From: Acetobacter nitrogenifigens DSM 23921 = NBRC 105050 | GTDB taxonomy: Bacteria; Pseudomonadota; Alphaproteobacteria; Acetobacterales; Acetobacteraceae | Direction: 5' to 3' | Assembly (NCBI RefSeq): GCF_000429165.1 | Contig: NZ_AUBI01000002.1 | Span: 248,001 to 312,000, forward strand | DNA length: 64,000 bases | Part shown: in pieces, positions 8,682-17,548 of the stretch | Layout: every line of letters starts with the position of its first letter | Numbering within the stretch: position 1 is the first letter of the stretch | Position numbers and translations under genes: made by a program | Notes under the pieces: generated by a model | Database searches by the model: none | Told to the model about the DNA's origin: nothing | Seen by the model: the letters and a program-made list of their open reading frames with translations, nothing else

Positions 8682-9067
8682 ACATCATCCAGCAGTACGA
8701 GGCCGACGAAATCGCTCGCCTGAGCGCCCTCCGTGCGGTCCCCGAGTTCCAGGCTGGCGACACGGTCCGCGTGTCGGTCCGCGTCAAGGAAGGTGAGCGC
8801 GAGCGCGTTCAGGCTTACGAAGGCGTTGTGATCGCCCGCTCCAACAAGGGCCTGAACAGCAACTTCACCGTTCGCAAGATCTCGAACGGCGAAGGCGTCG
8901 AGCGCGTCTTCCCGCTCTACGGACCCACGCTGGCCGACATCACCGTCGTCCGTCGCGGCAAGGTGCGTCGCGCGAAGCTGTATTACCTGCGTGGCCGCAG
9001 CGGCAAGTCGGCGCGTATCGCCGAGCGCGCTCGCGAAGTCGCTCCGACGGCGACCGCCGGCGAGTAA
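8678..9067 (+). CDS. rplS: 50S ribosomal protein L19
   Basis: Large-subunit protein at the 30S-50S interface. The sequence [15 protein letters not shown], then [22 protein letters not shown] and [11 protein letters not shown], is diagnostic. The ATG at 8678 overlaps the trmD stop and has AAGGA upstream; longer in-frame starts would lie inside trmD and give no recognisable protein. The 129-residue length is normal. It is the last ribosomal gene of the operon; a strong hairpin follows about 135 bp downstream. Confidence 0.97.
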   Translation: MNIIQQYEADEIARLSALRAVPEFQAGDTVRVSVRVKEGERERVQAYEGVVIARSNKGLNSNFTVRKISNGEGVERVFPLYGPTLADITVVRRGKVRRAKLYYLRGRSGKSARIAERAREVAPTATAGE

Positions 9068-9201
9068 TCGCTTTCGCCCGGCGACCGGACCTGCCTCACC
9101 TCATGGCGGGCGAATCCGGCGCATGGCGAACCGGCGTTTTCCGTGCGACTCTCTCTTGAGAGCGCCGCACGGACTTCCACATAGTGGTGATGTCGTCGCA
9201 G

Positions 9202-9227
9202 ATCGGGCCGCCTTCGGGCGGCCCGAT
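9202..9227 (+). terminator. Strong TTCG hairpin, probable terminator after rplS
   Basis: An 11-bp perfect GC-rich stem (9202-9212 with 9217-9227) closes a TTCG loop and is followed by a short TTT. It lies between rplS and leuC. The U-tract is short, so it could also pause or attenuate transcription into leuC. Confidence 0.6.
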
Positions 9228-9339
9228 TTCGGCTACCAGCCCGGACGCAACCAAGCGTCTTTTCGTTCCGGACAACCCCGACGGGAGGCCTGACCGCCCC
9301 GAAGCGTCGTCCGCCAAGCCAGTCAGGAACCGCACCGCC

Positions 9340-10755
9340 ATGTCGCCGCGCACATTGTTCGACAAGATCTGGGACAGCCATGTCGTCGAAACCCTGTCCG
9401 ATGGCACTGCGATCCTATACATCGACCGGCACCTCGTTCACGAAGTGACCAGCCCGCAGGCTTTCGAAGGCCTCCGCATGGCGGGACGCAAACTGCGTCA
9501 CCCCGAAGCGACGATCGCCGTCGTGGATCACAACGTCCCGACGTCCGACCGCACGCAACCGATCGAGGAGCCGGAAAGCCGGAACCAGATCGAGACGCTC
9601 GAGCGCAACGTCAAGGAATTCGGCGTTCCCTATTTCCCGCTGCTTTCGGCCAATCAGGGCATCGTCCACGTGGTCGGTCCGGAGCAGGGCATCTCCCTGC
9701 CCGGCATGACCATCGTCTGCGGCGACTCCCACACCTCGACCCACGGCGCGATGGGCTCCCTCGCGTTCGGCATCGGCACGTCCGAGGTCGAGCACGTCAT
9801 GGCGACGCAGACGATTCTGCAGAAGCCCGCCAAAAACATGAAGGTCGAGGTTGAAGGCGCGCTCGCGCCCGGCGTGACGGCGAAAGACGTCGTGCTGGCG
9901 ATCATCGGCAAGATCGGCACGGCGGGCGGCACCGGTCACGTCATCGAATTCTGCGGTTCCGCCATTCGCGGCCTCGATATGGCCGGGCGCATGACCGTGT
10001 GCAACATGGCCATCGAAGCTGGCGCGCGCGCCGGTCTGGTCGCGCCGGACGACACGACGTTCGAGTATGTCCGGGGCCGCCGCTTCGCACCGAAGGGCGA
10101 TGATTTCGACGCCGCCGTGGCCTACTGGCGCACGCTCCCCTCCGACGAGGGCGCAGCGTACGACACGACCGTCACCATGCGCGCCGAAGAGATCGAGCCG
10201 TCCCTGACCTGGGGCACTAGTCCGGAAAACGTCCTCCCCATCGGCGGCGCGGTTCCTGACCCGGCGGACGAGGCCGACGAGGCCAAGCGCGCACAGCTTG
10301 AGCGCATGCTGAGCTACATGGACCTCAAGGCCGGGCAGAAGATCGCCGGGACGCCGGTTGACGTGGTGTTCATCGGCTCCTGCACCAACAGCCGCATCGA
10401 AGACCTGCGCGCCGCCGCAGCCATCGCCGCCGGACGCAAGGTCGCCAGCGGCGTGCGCGCCATGATCGTCCCCGGCTCCGGGCTTGTGAAGGCGCAGGCC
10501 GAGCAGGAAGGCCTGGACCGCGTGTTCCTCGACGCCGGTTTCGAATGGCGGGAGGCCGGGTGCTCCATGTGCCTCGGCATGAACCCGGACAAGCTGACGC
10601 CGGGGCAGCGCTGCGCCTCGACCTCCAACCGCAATTTCGAAGGACGGCAGGGGCCGGGCGGCCGCACACACCTGCTCTCCCCCGCCATGGCCGCAGCGGC
10701 AGCCGTGACCGGCGTCCTGACGGACGTTCGCGAACTCAGCGCCCTGCCCGTTTGA
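9340..10755 (+). CDS. leuC: 3-isopropylmalate dehydratase, large subunit
   Basis: Catalytic subunit of isopropylmalate isomerase in leucine synthesis, an aconitase-family 4Fe-4S enzyme. It begins [16 protein letters not shown] and is 471 residues long. Iron-sulphur ligands are seen in [13 protein letters not shown] and the [10 protein letters not shown] motif; the [12 protein letters not shown] substrate loop is present. An open frame extends upstream to 9184, but the extra part is not leuC-like and contains the hairpin, so the ATG at 9340 is preferred. leuD follows after 13 bp. Confidence 0.96.
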   Translation: MSPRTLFDKIWDSHVVETLSDGTAILYIDRHLVHEVTSPQAFEGLRMAGRKLRHPEATIAVVDHNVPTSDRTQPIEEPESRNQIETLERNVKEFGVPYFPLLSANQGIVHVVGPEQGISLPGMTIVCGDSHTSTHGAMGSLAFGIGTSEVEHVMATQTILQKPAKNMKVEVEGALAPGVTAKDVVLAIIGKIGTAGGTGHVIEFCGSAIRGLDMAGRMTVCNMAIEAGARAGLVAPDDTTFEYVRGRRFAPKGDDFDAAVAYWRTLPSDEGAAYDTTVTMRAEEIEPSLTWGTSPENVLPIGGAVPDPADEADEAKRAQLERMLSYMDLKAGQKIAGTPVDVVFIGSCTNSRIEDLRAAAAIAAGRKVASGVRAMIVPGSGLVKAQAEQEGLDRVFLDAGFEWREAGCSMCLGMNPDKLTPGQRCASTSNRNFEGRQGPGGRTHLLSPAMAAAAAVTGVLTDVRELSALPV

Positions 10756-10768
10756 GGAGCCCGCACCG

Positions 10769-11392
10769 ATGGACAAGTTCACCACCCTGACGGCGATCGC
10801 GGCTCCGCTCCCGGAAGCCAATATCGACACCGACAAGATCATCCCGGCCCGATTCCTCAAGACCACCAAGCGCACCGGTCTGGGCGTGCACGCCTTCGAC
10901 AGCATGCGCTATCGCGAGGACGGTTCGGAAAACCCGGATTTCGTTCTCAACCGCGAACCGTATCGCAACGCGCAAATCCTGATCGCGCATGAAAACTTCG
11001 GTTGCGGGTCATCACGCGAACATGCGCCCTGGGCTCTGCTCGACTTCGGTCTTCGCTGCGTGATCGCGCCGTCTTTCGCCGACATCTTCTTCAACAACAG
11101 CTTCAAGAACGGCATCCTGCCGATCCGTCTGCCGCGCGAAGTGTGCGACACGCTGATGGAAGACGCGGCGCAGGGGGCGAACAGTCGCCTGACCGTCGAT
11201 CTGGCGCGTCAGGTGGTGATCCGCCCCGATGGGACGGAAGTTCCGTTCGAGGTCGATCCGCTGCGCAAGCACCTGCTGCTGGAAGGTCTCGACGACATCG
11301 GTCAGACGCTGCAGCAGGAGCAGTCTATTGCGGCGTTTGAAGCGAAGCGCGCCAAGGAAGAACCCTGGCGCACGGTTATCGCACTCGACTGA
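10769..11392 (+). CDS. leuD: 3-isopropylmalate dehydratase, small subunit
   Basis: Small subunit that completes the active site of isopropylmalate isomerase with Leu[14 protein letters not shown] near the start and [17 protein letters not shown] (about residues 72-88) are the family signatures. Length (207 aa) is usual. It is co-transcribed with leuC (13 bp gap). leuB, which often follows in related genomes, is not here; a pair of hairpins and a convergent gene come next. Confidence 0.97.
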   Translation: MDKFTTLTAIAAPLPEANIDTDKIIPARFLKTTKRTGLGVHAFDSMRYREDGSENPDFVLNREPYRNAQILIAHENFGCGSSREHAPWALLDFGLRCVIAPSFADIFFNNSFKNGILPIRLPREVCDTLMEDAAQGANSRLTVDLARQVVIRPDGTEVPFEVDPLRKHLLLEGLDDIGQTLQQEQSIAAFEAKRAKEEPWRTVIALD

Positions 11393-11491
11393 TTGCCGGG
11401 CGACGACAACCTGCAGACCGAGCAGTTTTTTAGAGCGTCATCCGATCGGACGGACTCGTCAGGGCGGATAAAAATACTCGCAAACAACGGG

Positions 11492-11535
11492 CTGGAGCCA
11501 TATCCGCGCACCGGCGCGAACGGATATGGCTCCAG
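11492..11535. repeat. Perfect 15-bp inverted repeat with 14-nt loop downstream of leuD
   Basis: Arms CTGGAGCCATATCCG (11492-11506) and its exact complement (11521-11535) flank a 14-nt loop. It lies between the convergent leuD and CHRD genes together with a second hairpin, so it may serve as a bidirectional terminator or be a small dispersed repeat. Confidence 0.6.
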
Positions 11536-11576
11536 CGTCGGTCGATTCTGAATTTACTTCAATAGCAAACCTTCAC

Positions 11577-11608
11577 GGGAGAGCGGCGCCTTAACGCGCC
11601 GTTCTCCC
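11577..11608. terminator. Hairpin between leuD and the CHRD gene
   Basis: A 13-bp stem with one G-T mismatch (11577-11589 with 11596-11608) and a 6-nt loop sits directly after the convergent CHRD gene stop. It could terminate transcription from both sides, most likely the minus-strand gene. Confidence 0.55.
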
Positions 11609-11617
11609 AGCTTGGAA

Positions 11618-12046
11618 TTACTTTGAAAGCTGCGCGCGCGCTTCGCCTTTCGGGAAAGCCTTGGTGTGCAGATTCACATACACCAGCCCATTCGCCAGTT
11701 CGTCCTCCTGCGCGCTGGTCAGCGTGACCTGTCCTGACAGCGGATTCGCGTAAGGCCCGTCGATCGGGGCGACGATTCCCGCATCAACCCCGTCCTTCGC
11801 CGGTCCGTGGAAATGCGCCACGGTCACCGGGCCGGTCAGACCTTTCCACTTGATCGTGTATTTGAGGACGTTGGTCGTGGTGTCGAGCGTCGCCATGACG
11901 TCGCCCGTCGGAGCGTTCGTCGCGCCGTGCTCGGCCTTGAATTCGCCCATATACATGATCTCTTCGGCGCGCGCCGTCGCCGTCAGCGCTGCCGCCGAAA
12001 CAAGTGTCAAACCGGCGACGGTCAATATTTTGCTGATCGTGTTCAT
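11618..12046 (-). CDS. Secreted CHRD domain protein
   Basis: A 142-residue exported protein. A Sec signal (MNTISKILTVAGLTLVSAAALTATARA, given here only as the first 27 residues' region) precedes a single CHRD domain, recognised by GPVTVAHFHGPA, GIVAPI and LANGLVYVNLHTKAFPKGEARAQ-type elements. CHRD domains occur in chordin and in many bacterial periplasmic proteins; their bacterial function is not established. The ATG at 12046 has GGGAGAG upstream. An upstream in-frame extension to 12178 lacks a signal peptide and is rejected. It stands alone, convergent with leuD and divergent from the ribokinase-like gene. Confidence 0.85.
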   Translation of the reverse strand: MNTISKILTVAGLTLVSAAALTATARAEEIMYMGEFKAEHGATNAPTGDVMATLDTTTNVLKYTIKWKGLTGPVTVAHFHGPAKDGVDAGIVAPIDGPYANPLSGQVTLTSAQEDELANGLVYVNLHTKAFPKGEARAQLSK

Positions 12047-12324
12047 GGTGCTCTCCCTGATCGTGAAGCAGCGCGTCTTCTTCTGACGTAAGACTCCGCC
12101 TTCTACGCCGCTCCAGTTGCAAACAATTCTTACAATGTGGCCAATCGCGGAAAAGCGCCAGAGGCCGTCCCCGTTCATTGCAGCAATCTTCCTGACGTCG
12201 GCTATAACTCATCAGGCGCCCGATTCGTTCAAACCCAAACGTCGATCTTGAACGACGTCGTGCTTTGGGCGACAGAACTGGCCGCTTCCCTTTCTGGAAG
12301 CCCACAATCCGGATCACGCCCGCC

Positions 12325-13272
12325 ATGACAGCCACCAGGCCCCTCGTCCTCTCCTTCGGAAGCGTCAATATCGACGTCACGGCGAAAATGGCGCGCCTCC
12401 CCCGGCCCGGCGAAACCGTCATGGCGGATGGTTACGCCATCGGGCTTGGCGGGAAGGGCGGCAATCAGGCCGCTGCGAGCGGGCGTCTGGCTGGCGCTCT
12501 CGACCTTCGTGCGGCGCTGGCCGGGCGGATCGGGAACGATGCGTTCGGCCAACAGGCGCGGCGAGAACTCGAACGATTCGGGGTCGACCTTTCCGCGCTG
12601 CGCGAGGATGAGGGCGCTCCAACCGGTGTTGCATTGATTGGCGTCGACCATAACGGGGAAAACGCGATCAGTGTCGCAGGCGGCGCGAACATGCGGATCG
12701 ACGCGAGCGATATCGACCATGCAGCCGCCCTGTTCGACGAGGCCGCTGTCCTGCTGCTGCAACTGGAAATTCCGATGGACGCCGTCGTCGCTGCTGCGGA
12801 ACGCGTGCGGCGCGCCGGGGGGCTGGTCGTCCTCGACCCGGCCCCGGCGCCCGCGCACGAATTGCCCGAGCGCCTGTGGACGCTGAGCGACGTCGTGACG
12901 CCCAACGAAACCGAAACGCAGGTCCTGACGGGCGTGGCCCCGGATTCCCCGGAAAGCGCGGAGCGGGCCGCCCGGACCCTGATCGAGCGCGGAGCCCGCG
13001 CCGCCATCGTGAAAATGGGCGCGCGCGGCGTGTGGTGGCAGGACGAGAACGCTGGCGGCTTTATCCCGGCCTATCCTGTCGTCGCGATCGACTCGGTCGC
13101 TGCTGGCGACTGCTTTAACGCGGGGCTGGCCGTCAGCCTCGCCCAGGGTCGGGCGCTGGCGGACGCCGTGCGTGTGGCCGCCGCGTGCGGCGCATTGGCG
13201 ACCACACGTTCCGGCGCCGCGGACGCAGCGCCAACATGGGGAGAAGTCGAGGACCTGCTGTCTCGATCCTGA
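12325..13272 (+). CDS. Ribokinase-like PfkB-family sugar kinase
   Basis: A 315-residue PfkB carbohydrate kinase, most like ribokinase, which phosphorylates ribose at O5. N-terminal FGSVNIDVTAKMARLPRPGET and GGKGGNQAAA match ribokinase; the catalytic loop reads SVAAGDCFNAGLA with the general base Asp in place. The usual GAGD is AAGD here, a mild change. The ATG at 12325 is chosen because the conserved core starts eight residues later; no strong ribosome site is visible. It has no sugar transporter beside it, so the substrate (ribose or another sugar) is uncertain. Confidence 0.85.
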   Translation: MTATRPLVLSFGSVNIDVTAKMARLPRPGETVMADGYAIGLGGKGGNQAAASGRLAGALDLRAALAGRIGNDAFGQQARRELERFGVDLSALREDEGAPTGVALIGVDHNGENAISVAGGANMRIDASDIDHAAALFDEAAVLLLQLEIPMDAVVAAAERVRRAGGLVVLDPAPAPAHELPERLWTLSDVVTPNETETQVLTGVAPDSPESAERAARTLIERGARAAIVKMGARGVWWQDENAGGFIPAYPVVAIDSVAAGDCFNAGLAVSLAQGRALADAVRVAAACGALATTRSGAADAAPTWGEVEDLLSRS

Positions 13273-13490
13273 TGGGCGCTCTGTGAAGCATGCGGCTGCG
13301 TCGGCCTCCGCCCTTTCGCGCAATTTCGTCGCAGCCGCGTCAATCCAACGGTTTTGGTCCAGCGGGTTCAGGCTCAACTGTCTGGAAGCATATGGGTGTT
13401 CGGGCGTCTTCGCCCGGCGACCCGGCCTTTCTCGCATTAACCAGCACTTAGGATGAGCACGTTACACTGGCGACAAAAGGGGAGCGTTCA

Positions 13491-13730
13491 ATGACCACAA
13501 CCGCCGCCATCAGTGGCGCAGGCTACGATCTGCTTGCGTCACGCCACACAGGGCGAAGTTCCGCGGCCCCGACATCGCTCGCCGCGACTGGCGTTTCCGT
13601 CTCAACACGCCATCATGGCGGTGGGACTTTCGCAATGGCGCTGGACGCCGCCGGGCGCATCACGACCGGCGACAGCGGCGACAGTCCGGGCGCGCAGAAC
13701 GACTCCGCGTCCGCGCGTCTGTTCGGCTGA
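13491..13730 (+). CDS. Small hypothetical protein
   Basis: A 79-residue open frame with an excellent ribosome site (AGGGGAG, eight bases before the ATG). The product is rich in Ala, Ser, Thr and Gly, with no membrane segment and no motif I recognise. It is alone between the ribokinase-like gene and the convergent histidine phosphatase. It may be real because of the ribosome site, but composition of this kind also arises by chance in GC-rich DNA. Confidence 0.45.
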   Translation: MTTTAAISGAGYDLLASRHTGRSSAAPTSLAATGVSVSTRHHGGGTFAMALDAAGRITTGDSGDSPGAQNDSASARLFG

Positions 13731-13747
13731 TCCAGCAGAGGCGCCTT

Positions 13748-14341
13748 TCAGCCGAGTTGATTGAGGCTCCAGGGCGTCCCGCCAACACTCGGAGGATCGA
13801 GCTTCAGCGGCACGGCGTTGGGCAGACGCACGTTCGGCTCCAGCCTCATGGCGGATCGCAGCGCGCGGAACAGGGCGCCATGCGCCACGATCAGCACCGT
13901 CCCCTGTCCGGCCAGCGCCCGGTTGACGCCTGCGACAGCCCTGTCGCGCAGCAGCGCGAAAGGTTCTGCTCCAGGAGGGGTATAGTGCCCGGCGATCCAG
14001 TCGTCGTACCACTCCCCCATGGGCTGGCCTTCCTGTTCGCCAAAGCACACTTCCTGAAGATCATCATCGAAGCCCAGCGTCGGGCGAACGCCCGACGCCG
14101 CCAGAGCCCCCACCGCAATCTCCGCCGTACGCGCCGCGCGTACGAGCGGCGACGATATGACACGATCGATTTTTGGACCGTCCTGCACCGCCTCGATCAG
14201 GGTGCGCCCGGCCTGCTCGGCCTGCTCCAGGCCCGTGGCGTTCAGAGGAATGTCGGTACGGCCCTGCGAGAGTCCCCTGCGATTCCAGTCGGTCTCGCCA
14301 TGCCTGAGGTACCAGTATGGCGTTGGATCGATCACGGACAT
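13748..14341 (-). CDS. Histidine phosphatase family protein (phosphoglycerate-mutase-like)
   Basis: A 197-residue member of the histidine phosphatase superfamily. The catalytic motif YLRHGETDWN with the phosphorylated histidine is at residues 10-19, and the second catalytic histidine is in VAHGALFRAL. The substrate may be phosphoglycerate or another small phosphoester; the sequence does not decide. The ATG at 14341 has GGGAG six bases upstream; an ATG at 14347 is immediately against that site. It starts about 50 bp after prs on the same strand and is probably co-transcribed with it. Confidence 0.88.
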   Translation of the reverse strand: MSVIDPTPYWYLRHGETDWNRRGLSQGRTDIPLNATGLEQAEQAGRTLIEAVQDGPKIDRVISSPLVRAARTAEIAVGALAASGVRPTLGFDDDLQEVCFGEQEGQPMGEWYDDWIAGHYTPPGAEPFALLRDRAVAGVNRALAGQGTVLIVAHGALFRALRSAMRLEPNVRLPNAVPLKLDPPSVGGTPWSLNQLG

Positions 14342-14390
14342 CGACATCTCCCGGTCGTTACAAATCCCTTGATCGCAGCCCTGGCCCCGA

Positions 14391-15323
14391 TCAGTCAAAC
14401 AATGACGAGACGGAGCTTTCATCCGCAACGGCGCGCATGGCGCGCGCGAGCAATCCGGCGATCGTGACCTGACGAATATTTTTCGCGGCCTTCACCGCGT
14501 CGGTAGCCATAATGCTGTCTGTGATCGTCAGCATCTCGATGGTCGACTCCGCAACACGCTCGACCGCGCGTCCCGTCAGGACCCCATGCGTGACATAGGC
14601 GCCGACCGAAGCCGCGCCATGATTGGTAATGGCTTGGGCGGCGTTGCAAAGAGAACCGCCGCTGTCGACGATATCGTCGACCAGCAGACAATGCCGCCCC
14701 TTCACGTCGCCGATCACGTTCATCACTTCCGACACGCCTGCGCGCTCGCGCCGCTTGTCGATAATGGCGAGATCGGTGTTCAGACGCTGGGCGATTTCGC
14801 GGGCGCGAACGACGCCGCCGACGTCGGGCGACACGATCATCAGGTCGCGGTCGCCGTAACGCTCCTTGATGTCGCGCACGAACAGCGGAGCTGCGTAGAG
14901 GTTATCGACCGGGATATCGAAAAAGCCCTGGATCTGCATCGCGTGAAGATCCAGCGTAAGAATGCGGTCAGCCCCGGCCTCGACTAGAAGATTGGCGACC
15001 AGCTTGGCGCTGATCGGCGTGCGAGGACCGGATTTGCGATCCTGCCGGGCATAACCGAAGTAAGGCATCACTGCGGTGATGCGGCGCGCCGATCCGCGAC
15101 GCAGGGCGTCGAGCATGATCAGCAATTCCATAAGATTGTCGTTCGTCGGCGTGCAGGTGCTCTGCACCACAAACACGTCCTCGCCGCGCACGTTCTCAAA
15201 AATCTCGACGAATATCTCCATGTCGGCGAAGCGCCGAACGGAAACGTTGCAGAGGGGAATATTAAGCTCGGCGGCGACCGCCTCGGCCAGAGGGGGATTG
15301 CTGTTGCACGCGACGATTTTCAT
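14391..15323 (-). CDS. prs: Ribose-phosphate pyrophosphokinase
   Basis: Makes PRPP from ribose 5-phosphate and ATP, feeding nucleotide, histidine and tryptophan synthesis. It starts [30 protein letters not shown] (ATP and flexible-loop region) and the PRPP-binding loop [12 protein letters not shown] are intact. The length of 310 residues is normal. A longer frame to 15371 adds a non-homologous N-terminus and is rejected. It is followed by the histidine phosphatase gene. Confidence 0.97.
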   Translation of the reverse strand: MKIVACNSNPPLAEAVAAELNIPLCNVSVRRFADMEIFVEIFENVRGEDVFVVQSTCTPTNDNLMELLIMLDALRRGSARRITAVMPYFGYARQDRKSGPRTPISAKLVANLLVEAGADRILTLDLHAMQIQGFFDIPVDNLYAAPLFVRDIKERYGDRDLMIVSPDVGGVVRAREIAQRLNTDLAIIDKRRERAGVSEVMNVIGDVKGRHCLLVDDIVDSGGSLCNAAQAITNHGAASVGAYVTHGVLTGRAVERVAESTIEMLTITDSIMATDAVKAAKNIRQVTIAGLLARAMRAVADESSVSSLFD

Positions 15324-15506
15324 TGGGGCGGCTTTTCCTGCGCAGACCGGGACGACACGAACCCTGAACAATGCGAAGGGCTTCTAGCAACGTCGCGGCC
15401 CCCTGTCATCCGCCGATATACGCCCCGCACACAAGGCGACCGCCAGAGAAAACGACGAACGGCGGCGCAACTGTCGCCCTCGTTCGCGCATTAAGGCGCA
15501 CGCAGG

Positions 15507-15535
15507 CGTCAGGCGCCGTCACCCGACGCCTGACG
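15507..15535. repeat. Inverted repeat between prs and the ferric-reductase gene
   Basis: Nine-bp perfect arms (15507-15515 and 15527-15535) around an 11-nt loop. It sits downstream of the minus-strand ferric-reductase gene and could mark its transcript end, but no T-tract is on the correct side. Confidence 0.35.
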
Positions 15536-15577
15536 TGGAAAAAACCGAAATGAAAATTGACCGTCGGGTGTGAAAGT

Positions 15578-16393
15578 TCAGTCGTCGATGCGGCCTGCGC
15601 CATCGGCTACCCCGAGGCGCCAATAGCCGCCCGCGCGAATTTGCGCGCGAGGCATGGACCAATGTTCAGCGAACCATGTGCGAAGTCCTCGCGCAGTCTC
15701 GATTTCGGCGCCGATCCACACATAGATATCCGCCGGATCCACGCTCGGCGGCTGCAACGCTTCCACAGCCCGCATCAACAGGTCCGTAGTCCCGGCCGCA
15801 ACGCCGTCGCGAACAAGCCAGGTGATGCGAGCGTTCGCCGCTGTCGGCAGATCGCGCTCTTCGCGCGCGTCCGCGACCTCAATCAATGCGACCGCATTCG
15901 TTCCCGCAGGAAGTTCCTCCAGTCGACGCGCAATTGCAGGCAAGGCGGTCTCGTCGCCAATCAGCACGAAAAGCCCATAGTCGTCAGAAACGACAAAAGA
16001 ACCGCGCGGACCGCCGATGCCCAGCCACTGCCCGACCTTCGCCTGAGACGCCCAGTTCGACGCTGGTCCGTGGTCATGCAGGACGAATTCGATGTCGATC
16101 GTACCCTCGCGAGCGTCGAAACGTCGGGGCGTATAATCGCGCGCAACAAGTCCGGAGGGTCGTCCGCCCGCGCCGGGACGAAGCCAGGACTGCTCCGCAG
16201 GGTTTGCGCCTGACGGCGGAAAGAAAAGCTTCACATGATCGTCCGCCGCAAGACTGAGGAAATCTTTCAGATCCTCGCTACGGAAAACAAAGCTGCGCAT
16301 TTTCGGCGAAATATCGGTGACGCTGACGACCTGCGCTGCGCGCAGTCGCGTCTCGTGGCGCACGCGCAGCGGCGTGCGGACAGGCGCGTTCAT
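15578..16393 (-). CDS. Siderophore-interacting protein / NADPH-dependent ferric-chelate reductase (YqjH-like)
   Basis: A 271-residue flavoprotein of the siderophore-interacting family (ViuB, YqjH), which releases iron by reducing ferric siderophores in the cytoplasm. The FAD-binding motif RDYTPRRFD (near residue 86) and a C-terminal NAD(P)-binding half (FVLIGDETALPAIARRLEEL; YVWIGAEIETARGLR) are evident. A clean AGGAGG precedes the ATG. It lies 43 bp downstream of a PadR regulator; in E. coli the PadR protein YqjI represses yqjH, so this looks like the same pair arranged as an operon. Confidence 0.9.
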   Translation of the reverse strand: MNAPVRTPLRVRHETRLRAAQVVSVTDISPKMRSFVFRSEDLKDFLSLAADDHVKLFFPPSGANPAEQSWLRPGAGGRPSGLVARDYTPRRFDAREGTIDIEFVLHDHGPASNWASQAKVGQWLGIGGPRGSFVVSDDYGLFVLIGDETALPAIARRLEELPAGTNAVALIEVADAREERDLPTAANARITWLVRDGVAAGTTDLLMRAVEALQPPSVDPADIYVWIGAEIETARGLRTWFAEHWSMPRAQIRAGGYWRLGVADGAGRIDD

Positions 16394-16436
16394 ACAGACC
16401 TCCTGAATATGCCTCGGGACAGAAAAAGATTGTCAA

Positions 16437-17075
16437 TCACTCGGCTTTCCCGAGAATTTCTGCGGCCGCCCGCTCAAGGATGCGTGAAACCCGCGACGCT
16501 TCGCTCGCTGAGCAACCTCTTTTTTGCATGAGCGCCTGCTTGAGCATTCGACGGGCGCGATGGAGTTCCTCGCCCGCCTGCGGGTCCGCCCCGTCGACGC
16601 CCGCAAACGCGTCGCGAACTTCCGACATGCGGCTGCCGATACGTGCAAGCGCCTCAAGGATCGCGTCGGCTTGCGCCTTGCGCTGCTCCAGTGTCGCGCG
16701 GCCATCCTCGGTCAATGCGTAGAGCTTGCGGTTGCCCTCCTGCGTGACCGAAGCGTGACCGATCTCTTCAAGATAGGTCAGAGCCGGGTACACCATGCCA
16801 GGACTTGGCGCGTAGAAGCCCCCGGACCGCTCCTCAAGCAACTTGATGAGCTCGTAACCATGGGCCGGTTTTTCCGCCAGAAGCGCCAGAAGAATGAGCT
16901 GGAGATCCTCCGAGCTCAGCTTGCGTCCAGCAGGAAAGTCCCCTCCGCCGAACCCTCTTCCGCGACCGAAACCGCGGCCTGAGCCGAAGCCCCAGCCGGG
17001 CCTGTCGCCAAAATCGCGGCCTGCGCCGCGACGACCGCCGCCTTGGAAAAGAGGATGGAGAGAGCGTATGTGCAT
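16437..17075 (-). CDS. PadR-family transcriptional regulator (YqjI-like)
   Basis: A roughly 212-residue PadR winged-helix repressor. The DNA-binding domain spans about residues 55-135 (LILLALLAEKPAHGYELIKLLEE; YPALTYLEEIGHA), followed by a helical C-terminal part. The first 45 residues are a Gly/Arg/Phe-rich extension, unlike the His/Cys-rich extension of E. coli YqjI. By analogy it may control the adjacent ferric reductase in response to metal. Two related palindromes lie at and just before its start, suggesting autoregulation. The start is uncertain: ATG at 17075 or 17090, neither with a good ribosome site. Confidence 0.85.
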   Translation of the reverse strand: MHIRSLHPLFQGGGRRGAGRDFGDRPGWGFGSGRGFGRGRGFGGGDFPAGRKLSSEDLQLILLALLAEKPAHGYELIKLLEERSGGFYAPSPGMVYPALTYLEEIGHASVTQEGNRKLYALTEDGRATLEQRKAQADAILEALARIGSRMSEVRDAFAGVDGADPQAGEELHRARRMLKQALMQKRGCSASEASRVSRILERAAAEILGKAE

Positions 17076-17089
17076 ATGATCTTTAAACA

Positions 17090-17118
17090 TGTCTTACGAT
17101 ATGAACTATCTTAAGATA
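17090..17118. promoter_or_regulatory. Pair of palindromic sites, candidate operators of the PadR regulator
   Basis: TATCTTAAGATA at 17107-17118 is a perfect 12-bp palindrome. A near copy, TGTCTTACGATA, lies at 17090-17101, 17 bp away centre to centre. Both fall at the 5' end of the PadR gene, a sensible place for autoregulation. Confidence 0.5.
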
Positions 17119-17548
17119 TAGCGCAAGAGCTTTTTTCGCTTCTCGACGCACGACCACACAGCACGTCCGAACGGCCCCACTCGCGGGTCCGACCAGCAGT
17201 CCTCCACGAACCTCGGGCGACCTCCCCGCGCCTCGCAAACAACTCACCCTGAACGATCGATAACCTCGCCATTCACTGAAGCGAGACGCCGCTCACATAC
17301 CGGATCCGGCCGGGCGAGGGCTGACACGCAATGCGTGGGCAGGAACAGATCCGTTGATCGAACCGAGGCCCCACACACCGGCAACGTCGCGCAATCGGGC
17401 GCTCGCTCTCAACGAAGCGGCGCAAGACACGTCCTCGACGACAGGGAGTCGGCGGTTCCAGACGATCTTCCCAAGCGTGAGAACATATTTCATGTTCGCA
17501 ATATCAAACGACCAACGCGCCGATGGCTCGCACAACAAGGATAAAAAC
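17119..17548. other. Gene-free stretch between PadR and nucleoside hydrolase genes
   Basis: About 430 bp separating divergent genes. Apart from the palindromes at both ends, I see no convincing gene. It must hold the promoter of the nucleoside hydrolase operon. The open frame starting at 17354 merely extends the hydrolase upstream and adds no recognisable domain. Confidence 0.5.
17481..17497. promoter_or_regulatory. Palindrome upstream of the nucleoside hydrolase operon
   Basis: GAACATATTTCATGTTC has perfect 6-bp arms and a 5-bp centre, and lies about 50 bp before the nucleoside hydrolase start. It looks like an operator, but no local regulator can be matched to it. Confidence 0.35.

Noticed and set aside
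9415-10905. A 496-codon minus-strand frame opposite leuC.
   Set aside because: Antisense shadow of leuC with low-complexity His/Arg/Gly composition and no domain.
12225-12250. A T-loop-like string (CGTTCAAACCC) that might signal a tRNA.
   Set aside because: No acceptor, D or anticodon stems can be formed around it.
13401-13416. A small CGGGCG-TCTT-CGCCCG hairpin after the ribokinase-like gene, considered as a terminator.
   Set aside because: The stem is only six bp and no T-tract follows it.
15507-15545. A hairpin next to an A-run, considered as the terminator of the ferric-reductase gene.
   Set aside because: The A-run is on the wrong side for a minus-strand terminator; listed only as an inverted repeat.
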